Notes under the pieces: generated by a model
Seen by the model: the letters and a program-made list of their open reading frames with translations, nothing else
What the model was told of the DNA's origin: nothing
The model's database searches: none
Source: Subsaximicrobium wynnwilliamsii
GTDB lineage: Bacteria; Bacteroidota; Bacteroidia; Flavobacteriales; Flavobacteriaceae
Reading direction: 5' to 3'
Assembly: GCF_007997225.1 (NCBI RefSeq)
Contig: NZ_VORM01000006.1
Coordinates: 1-64,000 of the forward strand
DNA length: 64,000 nt
In this document: positions 17,963-26,297 of the stretch, in pieces
Numbering within the stretch: the stretch's first letter is position 1
How the letters are laid out: each line of letters starts with the position of its first letter
Program-made: the position numbers and the translations under genes

Positions 17963-18783
17963 TCAATATTTAGGTTTCCACTTCCAATTACATTTAGGGG
18001 CGAATAATTCTGGGTCGAAATAGATATCGCTGATTAAGTCAAGAAACTTATTGCTCCTCAATAGTCCACCACAATGCTCGGGTTCTGTAGCAATGGTAAT
18101 TCCCTTTAGTCGTTCAAATACCCAATGAATTAATGGATTATCCTTGTCCAACATTTTTCTTATTTCCTCTTCTTGTAGATAGGAAAATATAAAAGAATCA
18201 TCACTCAAACCATTCTTTACTGAAAAGAAGTCTAGGTCAATATCAAAAAATACAGATGTTTCTGAAGAACTTAATAGTGCATTTTGTAAGTCCTTGTAGG
18301 TTTTGAATATCTTAATAGTATGCACATTCCCTAATTTATCTATCAATTCTTCGTCTTTCCACGAGTCTGGAAATGGTTCTTGTCTACAATGCACGTATAT
18401 ATCTCCAATAATATTTAGGTATGCAGCGCATAGAATATGACCATCATTATTTCCTGCAAGTTTCGTCCAAGAGAAAATAGAAACGTCCCCATCACTGAAT
18501 AAATCTAAATCATGCAACCACTCTTTTTCTACTTCACAGGGATAACATAAATCCTGATGCCAATCTAAAGAAACTAAACAGGGTGGATTAGCACCTTCAT
18601 TTTTCCGCATCCATTTGTTCCAATAGAAGAATGCGTAACGATGCTCTTGAAATACTGCGAGTTCAATAGCTTCGGTTTCATTAATTGGGTGCGATAGAAT
18701 TTGTCGCGAAACACCTGGCGGTTCTATGTGGTATAGGTTTCTGAATTCAACTATTTTTGTTTTAACCGTTCTTCTTTTTTCAT
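17963..18783 (-). pseudogene. UPF0489 family protein, frameshifted at an A run near its start
   Basis: The long open part (from 18610) contains SLDWHQDL, FFDIDLDFF and IATEPEHCGGLLRS, characteristic of UPF0489 proteins, an arginase/deacetylase-like fold of unknown function. The same reading frame runs back with coding-like sequence (EFRNLYHIEPPGVSRQIL, FQEHRYAFFYWNKW) to about 18,770 without ATG. An ATG at 18783 overlaps the TGA of the AbiEii gene (ATGA), but its frame stops after ten codons; one extra base in the six-A run directly after the ATG region would join both frames into about 273 residues. So it is either a recent frameshift, a slippage switch or a sequencing error. The overlap makes it the third gene of the AbiE-like operon. 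Confidence 0.65.
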
Positions 18784-19889
18784 ATTAATAATAATTCTAC
18801 CGCCTTATACCAATAATAAAATATGGACTTATCCGGCTGGCGTTTCAATTTGTTCAAGTATACCCATTCTTCATTTTCAATAGTAAGTTCGCTTATGTCC
18901 TGTCCTTCATAATATTCAATTTCGCTAACTTTTGGCTGCAATAGTATTGCACTCAAATAAGCGACTCTGGCAGAAGCTGCCATTGCTTCTTCTATCCTAA
19001 AATGTCCCGTCATTAGAAATGCACTACCAAAACTGCGAATACCACGGTTTAAATCCTCAAATTTCTTTTTTGTTTCAGCGGTGGAATTTCGTTCCCTTTT
19101 GGAATTTATAGCGCAAGTATTTATGGAATCCAACAGCACTTCTGTTTCTGTAATATTTCTTTTGTTGAAATCTTCATCAGAACTTCTATAGGATAGTTCT
19201 GCTTTTGCAAAAGCTGAAAAGCTTTTCTTTACTATTGCTATATCGGTAATATTTTCAAACAGTTTTCTCAAATCGAATAACTGCTTACAAATTTCCATTG
19301 CAAAAAGCTGGTCTTGTTTGTAATATGGAATGCCGATAGTTTCTGGTGCAAAGGCAGTAAGTTTGTCGCCACAAATGGAATTTACTGATGGTGTCGAAAT
19401 CGTCGTTGTAGTTCCATCGACCGAAAGCCAAGACACTTCTATGGCAGATTCTATAAGTTCAGGATAATGCGGACTGTCAAAAAGAATGTCCAGCAGAATG
19501 GTTCCAGGAACATTTGGATTGTAAACCGAATCAAACTCAAAAGTGTAATGTGCCTTTGGCACACCTTCCTTGTAGCTTCTGCGTTCGTTCAAAACGTGTC
19601 TTTTGAAATGTGAGTTTGCAACAACAACTTCTAAAATTTCTTCTAATTTTTCACGTTCAACGCTCGAAATAATATCAATGTCAATTGAAAATCGATTGCC
19701 TTCTTTAAGCAAAAGCACAAGCGATGTTACACCTTTAAACACAAAGTCAAGTTCTGCAATTTTTAAATGTTCCAATAAAGAAAGAGCGTGAACCATTTTT
19801 TCCAGAATGGTCACGTTAATGGATTTGTGCTCTTTTTTTGCCCGGAAACTATCCAACCATTCTTTTTTGAAACTTTTGTTATCAATCAT
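18780..19889 (-). CDS. AbiEii-type nucleotidyltransferase toxin
   Basis: 369 residues. The N-terminal nucleotidyltransferase core is visible: FVFKGVTSLVLL (residues 50-60; G-T-S motif) and RFSIDIDI (66-73) with the two metal-binding aspartates; further down VNSICGDKLTAFAPE corresponds to the conserved EKL-type motif. This is the AbiEii/AbiGii toxin family, which modifies RNA or other targets unless neutralised by an AbiEi partner. It overlaps the upstream DUF6577/AbiEi-like gene by 8 bases and the downstream UPF0489 gene by 4. All key residues are present, so it is likely active. A role in phage defence or maintenance is family knowledge. Confidence 0.85.
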   Translation of the reverse strand: MIDNKSFKKEWLDSFRAKKEHKSINVTILEKMVHALSLLEHLKIAELDFVFKGVTSLVLLLKEGNRFSIDIDIISSVEREKLEEILEVVVANSHFKRHVLNERRSYKEGVPKAHYTFEFDSVYNPNVPGTILLDILFDSPHYPELIESAIEVSWLSVDGTTTTISTPSVNSICGDKLTAFAPETIGIPYYKQDQLFAMEICKQLFDLRKLFENITDIAIVKKSFSAFAKAELSYRSSDEDFNKRNITETEVLLDSINTCAINSKRERNSTAETKKKFEDLNRGIRSFGSAFLMTGHFRIEEAMAASARVAYLSAILLQPKVSEIEYYEGQDISELTIENEEWVYLNKLKRQPDKSIFYYWYKAVELLLI

Positions 19890-20649
19890 ATTGGATTCCT
19901 TCTAAAAAATTCGGAATGTGTTTGCTTATAAATTGTTTGATTTCTTGTTCTTTTTTACGTCTTTTTGCGTAGCCGAAGAGCTTTGTAAGATTAATACTGT
20001 AGCGGTCTAGTATCCTTTCAAAAATGTATATGAGTTCAGAACCTTGATAAAAATGGAACAAATTATCATCTGCAAATAGGTCTACCATTATTTTTTCAAG
20101 TGTCGCAATGGGAACAACTGTTTTTTTGTCTTTTAGTTTACTTATTGGGGCTCTTGTAACTAGTCGTTTTATAACGACTGGCACAGTACTTTCAGAAATA
20201 TAGAACTCGATTTCCTTTTCACCTGGATTCAAGAAAAAATCCATTCGTAGTGAATCGTTTAGAAAATAGTAAAGTGATTCTGTAAATTCCTTTTCCACTT
20301 CCACGACTATCATTTGATTGGATGTTTGGTGTCGGGTAAACTCGTTTAGCCATTGGCTTTCCCAAATGCAGTATGTAATATCCTCGAATCTCTTGGTAGT
20401 TTTACGAGCTATTTTCAGTACATTTTCCGTTAGAACAGGTTTGTACTTGGGTTTAGCGGATATAACATACAATCCTCGCCCAATGGTTTTGATAATGTCT
20501 TTTTTCTTAAGGTCATAAATTCGCCAACTAAAAGTGCTTTCTTTCAAGTCTGGTTCAAAGTCCAGATAAAAGTGATATAGCTCATCCCTATCAAAGGAAC
20601 TTCGCTCCTTAAACACTTCTATAATCTTATTTTCTATAATCTTTGGCAT
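19882..20649 (-). CDS. AbiEi-type antitoxin/regulator, DUF6577-like
   Basis: 255 residues. The N terminus (residues 10-65) looks like a winged helix: SSFDRDELYHFYLDFEPDLK, STFSWRIYDLKKKDIIKTIGRGLYVI. The central part (CIWESQWLNEFTRHQ, VVEVEKEF) and the C-terminal helices (PIATLEKIMVDLFAD) fit proteins annotated DUF6577 or AbiEi-like that precede AbiEii toxins. It would bind DNA upstream of its own gene and hold the toxin in check. An inverted repeat at 20711-20738 is the obvious candidate site. Overlap of 8 bases with the toxin gene supports co-expression. Confidence 0.75.
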   Translation of the reverse strand: MPKIIENKIIEVFKERSSFDRDELYHFYLDFEPDLKESTFSWRIYDLKKKDIIKTIGRGLYVISAKPKYKPVLTENVLKIARKTTKRFEDITYCIWESQWLNEFTRHQTSNQMIVVEVEKEFTESLYYFLNDSLRMDFFLNPGEKEIEFYISESTVPVVIKRLVTRAPISKLKDKKTVVPIATLEKIMVDLFADDNLFHFYQGSELIYIFERILDRYSINLTKLFGYAKRRKKEQEIKQFISKHIPNFLEGIQYD

Positions 20650-20671
20650 ACTACTTATATCAAAACTTTGT

Positions 20672-20679
20672 CAAAAATA
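20672..20679 (-). promoter_or_regulatory. predicted -7 box of the AbiE-UPF0489 operon
   Basis: TATTTTTG on the minus strand matches TAnnTTTG and lies 23 bases upstream of the antitoxin ATG. Confidence 0.45.
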
Positions 20680-20710
20680 AGAAAAAGTGGCGAATATTTG
20701 AAAACAAATT

Positions 20711-20738
20711 ATTACCACTATGTTGATAAAGTGGTAAT
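20711..20738. promoter_or_regulatory. inverted repeat upstream of AbiEi-like gene, possible autoregulatory operator
   Basis: Perfect 8-base arms ATTACCAC and GTGGTAAT around a 12-base centre. It is 32 bases upstream of the -7 box. AbiEi proteins are known to bind inverted repeats in front of their own operon. It is close to the IS630 left end, so an origin as part of the element cannot be excluded. Confidence 0.4.
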
Positions 20739-20749
20739 TATTTGAAATG

Positions 20750-21875
20750 GTTATTGACTTAGAATCAATAGTTATTTAATTATTAAAAGATTTCACTATC
20801 TTTATTTGATGACAAAAACAGATTTTAGGAGCGTATCTGACCAAGAAAGAGGCATCATTCGAAGAGATGCCATAAAAATGATAAAACGAGGAGATAAGAA
20901 AAAGGAAATAGCCTTGTTTTATGGTGTTCATGTTAATACTGTTAGAGATTGGTGGAAACTGTATCAAAAAGAAGGGAATACCTCTTTATCCTATCAAAAG
21001 CGAGGTGCTAAATCGGAAAACAAAAAGCTACTCAATTTATATCAAGAAAAAGAAATACAAGAAATGATTACCGATGTGATGCCAGATCAATTAAAGTTAG
21101 ATTACGCTTTATGGACAACAAGAGCAGTAAGGGATCTCATAGAAAGAGAGTTTCAAATTGTAATAGGAAGAAGAGCTGTTGGTAATTATCTCAATGCCTG
21201 GGGTTTTACACCTCAAAAGCCAAAAAAGAGAGCTTATGAACAATGCTCGAAGAAGGTACAAAAGTGGCTAGATGAAGAATATCCAGCTATAAAAGAGAAA
21301 GCAAAACAAGAAAAAGCAACCATTCATTGGGGAGATGAAACAGGTGTGAAAAATAGTAATCATCACAGACGCTCATGCGCCCCCAAAGGCAGAACCCCTG
21401 TCAAAAAGCATTTGTCAAAGCGATTTTCAATCAACATGGTTTCGACAGTTACCAATCAAGGCTTGGTTCAATTTATGATTTGTAAAGAAAATATGAATTC
21501 CGATATTTTAATTCAATTTTTAAAGCAGCTCATCAAATATCAAGAAAATAAAGTGTTTTTAATCCTTGATAACTTAAGGGTTCATCATAGTAAAATTGTA
21601 AAAAAATGGGTGACAGAGCATATCGAAAAAATAGAATTGTTCTACTTGCCATCCTACTCTCCTGAGAGAAACCCTGATGAATATCTAAACTGCGATTTAA
21701 AATATGGACTCTCTGACAAACCAGCTCCTAAAACACAGGACGAAATGAAAGAAAATTTGAAAAACCACATGAATATGCTTCGAAATGATAGCGCTAGGGT
21801 GGCAAAATATTTTAAACATGAAAGCATTAAATATGCTGCATAAAATTAAAACTATATTGATGCGAGGTTAATAAC
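20750..21875 (+). mobile_element. IS630-family insertion sequence
   Basis: One complete transposase gene flanked by imperfect terminal inverted repeats of about 21 bases: left 20750-20770 and right 21855-21875 agree at 16 of the 20 inner positions (shared TTATT and ATCAATA blocks). IS630 elements duplicate a TA target; the exact outer boundary is not clear from this copy. It separates the AbiE operon promoter from the stress-protein gene. Confidence 0.6.
20809..21843 (+). CDS. IS630-family transposase
   Basis: 344 residues from the ATG at 20809. Helix-turn-helix region RGDKKKEIALFYGVHVNTVR near residue 35-50 and a second winged-helix-like segment to about 130; the DDE domain shows HWGDETGV (first Asp), VFLILDNLRVHHS (second Asp) and PSYSPERNPDEYLN with the final acidic residue, all canonical for IS630/Tc1-mariner relatives. 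Reading frame is uninterrupted, so the element could be active. No partner ORF or programmed frameshift is seen. Confidence 0.9.
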   Translation: MTKTDFRSVSDQERGIIRRDAIKMIKRGDKKKEIALFYGVHVNTVRDWWKLYQKEGNTSLSYQKRGAKSENKKLLNLYQEKEIQEMITDVMPDQLKLDYALWTTRAVRDLIEREFQIVIGRRAVGNYLNAWGFTPQKPKKRAYEQCSKKVQKWLDEEYPAIKEKAKQEKATIHWGDETGVKNSNHHRRSCAPKGRTPVKKHLSKRFSINMVSTVTNQGLVQFMICKENMNSDILIQFLKQLIKYQENKVFLILDNLRVHHSKIVKKWVTEHIEKIELFYLPSYSPERNPDEYLNCDLKYGLSDKPAPKTQDEMKENLKNHMNMLRNDSARVAKYFKHESIKYAA

Positions 21876-22053
21876 AAAACCTCAATGAACACCAATAGAA
21901 TTCGACTCCTACATACTTTATAATTGGTGCTTATTCGATAGGAATGACAATAATAAAAGATTTCTTTCTCGATTTTTCCTTTAAGTACTGACCACTGTCA
22001 TTTCAAGGGTTGTAGAGGAATCCTAAATTTCAAAACATCTTAAATATAGCGCA

Positions 22054-23341
22054 ATGGACAAGAGAATATTATTACTTACAGATTTTTCAGAGAACGCCTT
22101 CAATGCCGTTCGTTATGCATTGAAGCTTTATTCAGACCGTAAGTGCAATTTTGATTTTCTACACGCCTACCAATTAGAGGGTTATTCTATGCACAATCCG
22201 CCCTATAATCCAGAGGCGTTTCAGGAATCCCATGAAATTGAAAAACGGAAATCAGAAAAAGAGTTTGAAAAACTGATGAAGATGATTCGCTTGCATCCCG
22301 ATAATCCAAAAACATACCTATAATACCATTATTACTAACGATAATTTACTAAAAGCTGTTAAAGATGTAATCGCACAAAAAGACATTGATATCATAATTA
22401 TGGGCAATAAGGGTACAACCAGTTCAAGAACCGTAGTTTTTGGAATGAAGACCATAAATATCATGGAAAACATATTGGCATGTCCAGTGCTGGCAATACC
22501 TGAAGACATCAGCTATACAACACCTAAAAAAATTGTATTTCCAACGAATTATAAAATATCTTTTAAACGAAGGGAACTCAAATATCTTATTGATATCGCT
22601 CAATTACATAATTCTTCTATACAAATATTACACATTAAGGAATCGAGAAAATTGAACGAGGCACAACAAGGAAACAAAGCGTTTTTAGAAACCCTTTTTA
22701 AAGATGTTGATCATAGTTTTCATGAAATGGAAGGTATGAGTGTCCATACAGGAATTAATGCATTTATCGACCTCCGTAAGTGCGATATGGTTGCTTTTGT
22801 AAACCCAAATCATAGCTTTTTTCGCAGTTTGTTTTCTACGCTCTTGGTAGAGGAACTTGGATATCATTCCAAAGTGCCTGTACTTGTACTGAAAGATCGC
22901 AATTTAAAACCGAAAAAAATGCAAAATAAACCCAGCGTTCTCGACCGAGAAATAGAAAAACTGCATTGGCACATTCAGCGTTGGAAAGCTGATTTACAGT
23001 TTACAGAACATGAAATCAACTTTATGGAACAGTTGCTTAATGCGGACATTTATGAGCAGAATATTCCTGATATGTTTGAACGCATTCAGCAGTATTTACA
23101 ACAATTAAAGAACCATAAAATTCGCACGGAAAAGTTAAAGCAGCTTGTAGGGAACCATGAAAACCTACTCGGTACAGTGATGAAATCAGATATAGATACC
23201 ATTATTAGCGATTTCGATTTCAAACACGCTAATGTTGAAAGCGAAGTGGAAGAAAGTAAAAATGATTTTCAGCACTTCAAATCAGAAATTTTCAATTTTA
23301 TTGGAGGTACTTTGAAAAAGAATGCTGCTCACTTAAAATGA
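22054..23341 (+). pseudogene. universal stress protein (tandem Usp) with helical tail, frameshifted
   Basis: First frame: MDKRILLLTDFSENAFNAVR, a Usp N terminus, stops at 22323. The following frame continues the fold (AVKDVIAQKDIDIIIMGNKG, then the nucleotide-binding-type end MENILACPVLAIPED) and a second, shorter Usp-like domain (KKIVFPTNYKIS, VEELGYHSKVPVLVLKD). The shift corresponds to one surplus base, best placed in the AAAAA run near 22,310. After residue about 285 a Glu/Lys-rich alpha-helical region of around 140 residues follows, with heptad-like spacing, unlike ordinary Usp. A repaired protein would have about 428 residues. Broken gene or indel error. Confidence 0.7.
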
Positions 23342-23709
23342 TCAATTTTACGGATTTTTCAATCCCATTTCATCGACGAAGTTAATTTAGGCCTATTTGT
23401 ACTTAATGAAAACAACCATTGCAATTGTACTCAGACCAGATGAATTTCTTGTTGACTGCGCCTGATTGCACTATCTTGTTTCACATCTGAATACAAAAAT
23501 CCCCAAGTAGGCAAAAAAAAACCATAGTTAGATATGACAATCCCACACCAACGATTGTGTCTAAAATTCGATTTTGGAAAAAGCTTAATACATCAAGTGG
23601 TTAATGGCTTAGATGAAAATACTGCTCAGGGTAATTGAGGCTGCCGAAAATAAGATGCCCAATATTATGTTGCTCATTGCCAACGACGTCGCTGGATGAA
23701 AGGCAAAAA
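23342..23709. other. intergenic, no feature recognised
   Basis: 368 bases between the stress-protein gene and the tRNA-Leu repeat. Short frames only, no convincing coding, promoter or hairpin signals seen. Confidence 0.5.
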
Positions 23710-23717
23710 GCACCGAA

Positions 23718-23747
23718 ACAAAAAAGCCGACTCGTTAAAGTCGGCTT
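23718..23747 (-). terminator. terminator of tRNA-Leu, left copy
   Basis: Perfect 8-base stem AAGCCGAC / GTCGGCTT with an 8-base loop; on the minus strand it is followed by six T. Located ten bases after the tRNA 3' end. Confidence 0.8.
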
Positions 23748-23756
23748 ATCCTTTTG

Positions 23757-23838
23757 TGCGGGCGAGAGGACTCGAACCTCCACACCTTGCGGCACTAGAT
23801 CCTAAGTCTCGCGTGTCTACCAATTCCACCACGCCCGC
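23757..23838 (-). tRNA. tRNA-Leu (anticodon UAG), left copy, mismatch in anticodon stem
   Basis: 82 bases forming a class II cloverleaf: acceptor GCGGGCG/CGCCCGC with discriminator A, D-loop GGTGGAATTGGTAGACAC, long variable arm, T arm GAGGTTCGAGTCCTC. Anticodon loop CTTAGGA gives UAG. Compared with the right copy the second base pair of the anticodon stem is G-A instead of T-A. No TAnnTTTG box is visible upstream, unlike the right copy, so this copy may be silent. CCA is not encoded. Confidence 0.85.
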
Positions 23839-23839
23839 A

Positions 23840-24316
23840 TTTTAAAAACAACTAGACTTTTATTAGGTTAAGCACTAAAAATGATTTTACCTATTATACA
23901 CAAAGTGTTTCTTTTTTTAAATTTCAGTGTCGGAACGAATTGACCAAAAATGAAATAGGTTTGGTCAATCAATGGTTTCATTTACTTCCCATAGAGCCGT
24001 CGCTGTTACACTTTCGATGTGAACCACATAAAATTTAAATGAGTAAAGACTTTTAAAAAGAGTGAGGCACGAGCCCTATTATGCTGTCTGTCTCCTTTAA
24101 ATTTTAAATCTTTGGAAGAAAAGGGAGCTGCAACTGACTATTCTTTAGCGGCCTCAACCACAAAAATTATGCGGTGTATGATTTTACTATTAATAGATTT
24201 AATTTTTGAGGTTGCGTCCAAGACTAGGTAATGAAACTCTTTTCCTGTAATGAAGCTTTTCGCAAAATGAAAGGGAATGTGCTGATTGATTTCTATTGAA
24301 TTCCAAGAAAACTTAT
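23840..24316. other. non-coding left part of the mini-island
   Basis: 477 bases with only short frames on either strand and AT-rich composition. I see no gene; it may hold remnants of lost genes. Confidence 0.4.
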
Positions 24317-24324
24317 TATATTTG
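24317..24324 (+). promoter_or_regulatory. predicted -7 box of the island AbiE operon
   Basis: TATATTTG, full match to TAnnTTTG. It overlaps the first half-site of the nested operator by two bases. Confidence 0.6.
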
Positions 24325-24375
24325 TTCACACTTTAATTATGTTCACGAATAATGAACGTTTAAAAATAATGAACA
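24323..24375. promoter_or_regulatory. nested symmetric operator with four TGTTCA-type half-sites
   Basis: Half-sites TGTTCAC (24323), TGTTCAC (24340), ATGAACG (24352) and ATGAACA (24369). The outer and the inner pair share the same centre of symmetry at 24349, giving a nested palindrome that begins at the -7 box and ends 15 bases before the antitoxin ATG. AbiEi antitoxins repress their operon by binding inverted repeats, so this is the likely autoregulatory site. Confidence 0.65.
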
Positions 24376-24390
24376 AAATAGATTTTGGCA

Positions 24391-25389
24391 ATGACTAATT
24401 TCGATATTTTCAATAATGCAATTCATAATTTAGAAAAAGATATCCCAATGACTTGGGACTGGAAACCTATTGTTGACGTTATAGATATGGTTATAGATGG
24501 AGAATTGAAGATGACTTTAAATAACAAGACCACCTTATATTTAGTTGAGATTAAAAAAGACGTAAAGAATCATCAATTGCAAAATATACTTCATTACAAC
24601 AAAGAATTCCAAAATTTCTTATTGGTTGCCGAAAAACTATTTCCAAAAGTAAAGGAAGAACTTCGTGAGAATAACGTGAATTATATAGAAGGCAATGGGA
24701 ATGTTTATATCAATCACAATGACGTATTTCTATATATAGACACCAATAAGACCATTAAAACTAAAAAAGATAAAGGTAACAGAGCATTTACCAAAACCGG
24801 ACTTAAAGTCATATTTCATTTTTTATTGAATCCGCAATTAATCAATGATACACAAAGAGACATTGCAGCAATTACAAACGTGGCGTTGGGAAATATTCCA
24901 TTAATTATACATGGACTACTCAAAACAAACTTTATCTTAAGATTGAATAAGAATGAATACATCATAAATGATTATGAGGCACTTCTTAATAAATGGATTA
25001 CTGAATTTGAACAAACATTAAAACCTACGCTTTTCAAACAACGCTTTCGCTTTCAGAATGAAATTCAAGATTGGAGAGCCATCCAATTAAATCAAGAAAA
25101 AACAGTCTGGGGAGGCGAACCAGCTGGGGATATACTAACCAACCATTTACGCCCAGAAAAATTTATTCTATACACCAAAGAGACTGTCAAAGACTTAATG
25201 CTCAACTACAGATTAATCCCAGATGATAATGGAAATATATGGGCCTATGACCTTTTCTGGAACGGACAATTTAATGAGACTACAGCACCCAAAGAACTAG
25301 TTTATGCCGAACTAATGATTGGTAATGATAAAAGAAGCAAAGAAACCGCAAACATAATTTTGAATGAGCGCATCAAACCAAACCTATAA
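24391..25389 (+). CDS. AbiEi family antitoxin
   Basis: 332 residues from the ATG at 24391 (an in-frame TTG lies two codons upstream). Recognisable pieces are YLVEIKKDVKNHQLQNIL near 50, NNVNYIEGNGNVYINH, the RAFTKTGLKVIFHFLLNPQ block followed by a winged-helix segment (DTQRDIAAITNVALGNIPLI) and a C-terminal domain with WGGEPAGDILTNHLRPE. This is the AbiEi type with an N-terminal endonuclease-like part and a wHTH domain. It is intact. The toxin ATG at 25364 lies inside its 3' end. Upstream there is a nested operator. An intact antitoxin beside a broken toxin is the stable decay path expected for such a pair. Confidence 0.85.
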   Translation: MTNFDIFNNAIHNLEKDIPMTWDWKPIVDVIDMVIDGELKMTLNNKTTLYLVEIKKDVKNHQLQNILHYNKEFQNFLLVAEKLFPKVKEELRENNVNYIEGNGNVYINHNDVFLYIDTNKTIKTKKDKGNRAFTKTGLKVIFHFLLNPQLINDTQRDIAAITNVALGNIPLIIHGLLKTNFILRLNKNEYIINDYEALLNKWITEFEQTLKPTLFKQRFRFQNEIQDWRAIQLNQEKTVWGGEPAGDILTNHLRPEKFILYTKETVKDLMLNYRLIPDDNGNIWAYDLFWNGQFNETTAPKELVYAELMIGNDKRSKETANIILNERIKPNL

Positions 25390-26208
25390 GGAATTAGCAA
25401 TACCTTACTTCAAAGAAGTTTTTGATTGTATAGATACAGTAATGATAAAACTAAATGTGCCTTATTATTTAATTGCGCAAGTGCAGTAGCTTTAGAATTA
25501 TTGAAAGGCGGCATTAAACCAAGTAGAGGAACAAAAGACATTGATTTTGCGATCATGGTATCCTCTATTCAAGAATTTGAATCCATTGTAAAGGAATTAA
25601 GCAACTATGGATTTAACAAAGTAGAAGCTCCTTGGACGCTCTACAATGACAAATTCAACATTGTAATTGATTTAATGCCATTTGGCGAAATTGAAGAAAA
25701 GTTTACAGTAAACTTTAATGAACGCTATACGGATTTGCATGTTCTAGGTTTTAGTGAAGTATTAGAAAAACCGGAAACAGTTCAAATAGAAGAAAAGTCC
25801 CTACAAATTCCATCGCTGGCAGGAATGGTCATTTTAAAACTTATTGCTTGGAGCGACAGACCAGAAGACAGAGATAACGACCTCTATGATGTTTTGAGAA
25901 TTATAGAGCATTACTTCGACCTAAATTACGACAACATCTTGGAGCATCATAATGACACATTCACGGAAGTAGAAATTTTCGACCAACTAAAAATATCTGC
26001 AAGAGTTTTAGGAAGAAATTCCAGTGAATTCTTAAATGTTTCTGAAGCTATAAAAGAACGAATCCTAAACACCATAAATGATAATGTAGATGATGCAGAA
26101 AACTCCGCAATTGCAAAAGAATGGGTAAAAAATAAAGATTGGGATTTAGAGTATGCAGTGCAATTGCTTAAAGAATTTCGGGCAGGATTGATGGATAATC
26201 TAAAATAG
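25364..26208 (+). pseudogene. nucleotidyltransferase toxin (AbiEii-like), frameshifted in the active-site motif
   Basis: The ATG at 25364 overlaps the antitoxin gene by 26 bases and opens MSASNQTYKELAIPYF ... NVPYYLI before running into TAG at 25487. The next frame continues with ASAVALELLKGG and SRGTKDIDFAIM, the nucleotidyltransferase metal motif, and stays open to 26208. Adding one G at about 25475 restores LIGASAVALEL and a protein of about 281 residues. So a single-base deletion sits in the glycine motif of the catalytic core. Downstream parts (PSLAGMVILKLIAWSDRPEDRDNDLYD) fit the family. Either a real knockout of the toxin or a sequence error. Confidence 0.75.
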
Positions 26209-26297
26209 TATAGTATTCTTCTTTCTATTTACATTTATGCCTACTGTGACACAATGTCATTACAAGCCTTGCTTTAAGTTACTTTCTATTTAATTAA

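Larger units (their letters stand above)
23710..23839. repeat. 130-bp direct repeat, left copy (tRNA-Leu plus terminator)
   Basis: Identical to 26986-27115 except for two bases (23715 G versus 26991 A; 23810 C versus 27086 A), at an exact offset of 3,276 bases. It covers the entire tRNA-Leu, its terminator hairpin and a few bases beyond. It marks the left edge of the mini-island. Confidence 0.9.

Noticed and set aside
21890-21929. CACCAAT / ATTGGTG inverted repeat after the IS630 element
   Set aside because: Loop of 26 bases and no T-run; not convincing as terminator or terminal repeat.
23601-23795. 64-codon minus-strand frame overlapping the left tRNA-Leu
   Set aside because: Reads through the tRNA and terminator; not a gene.
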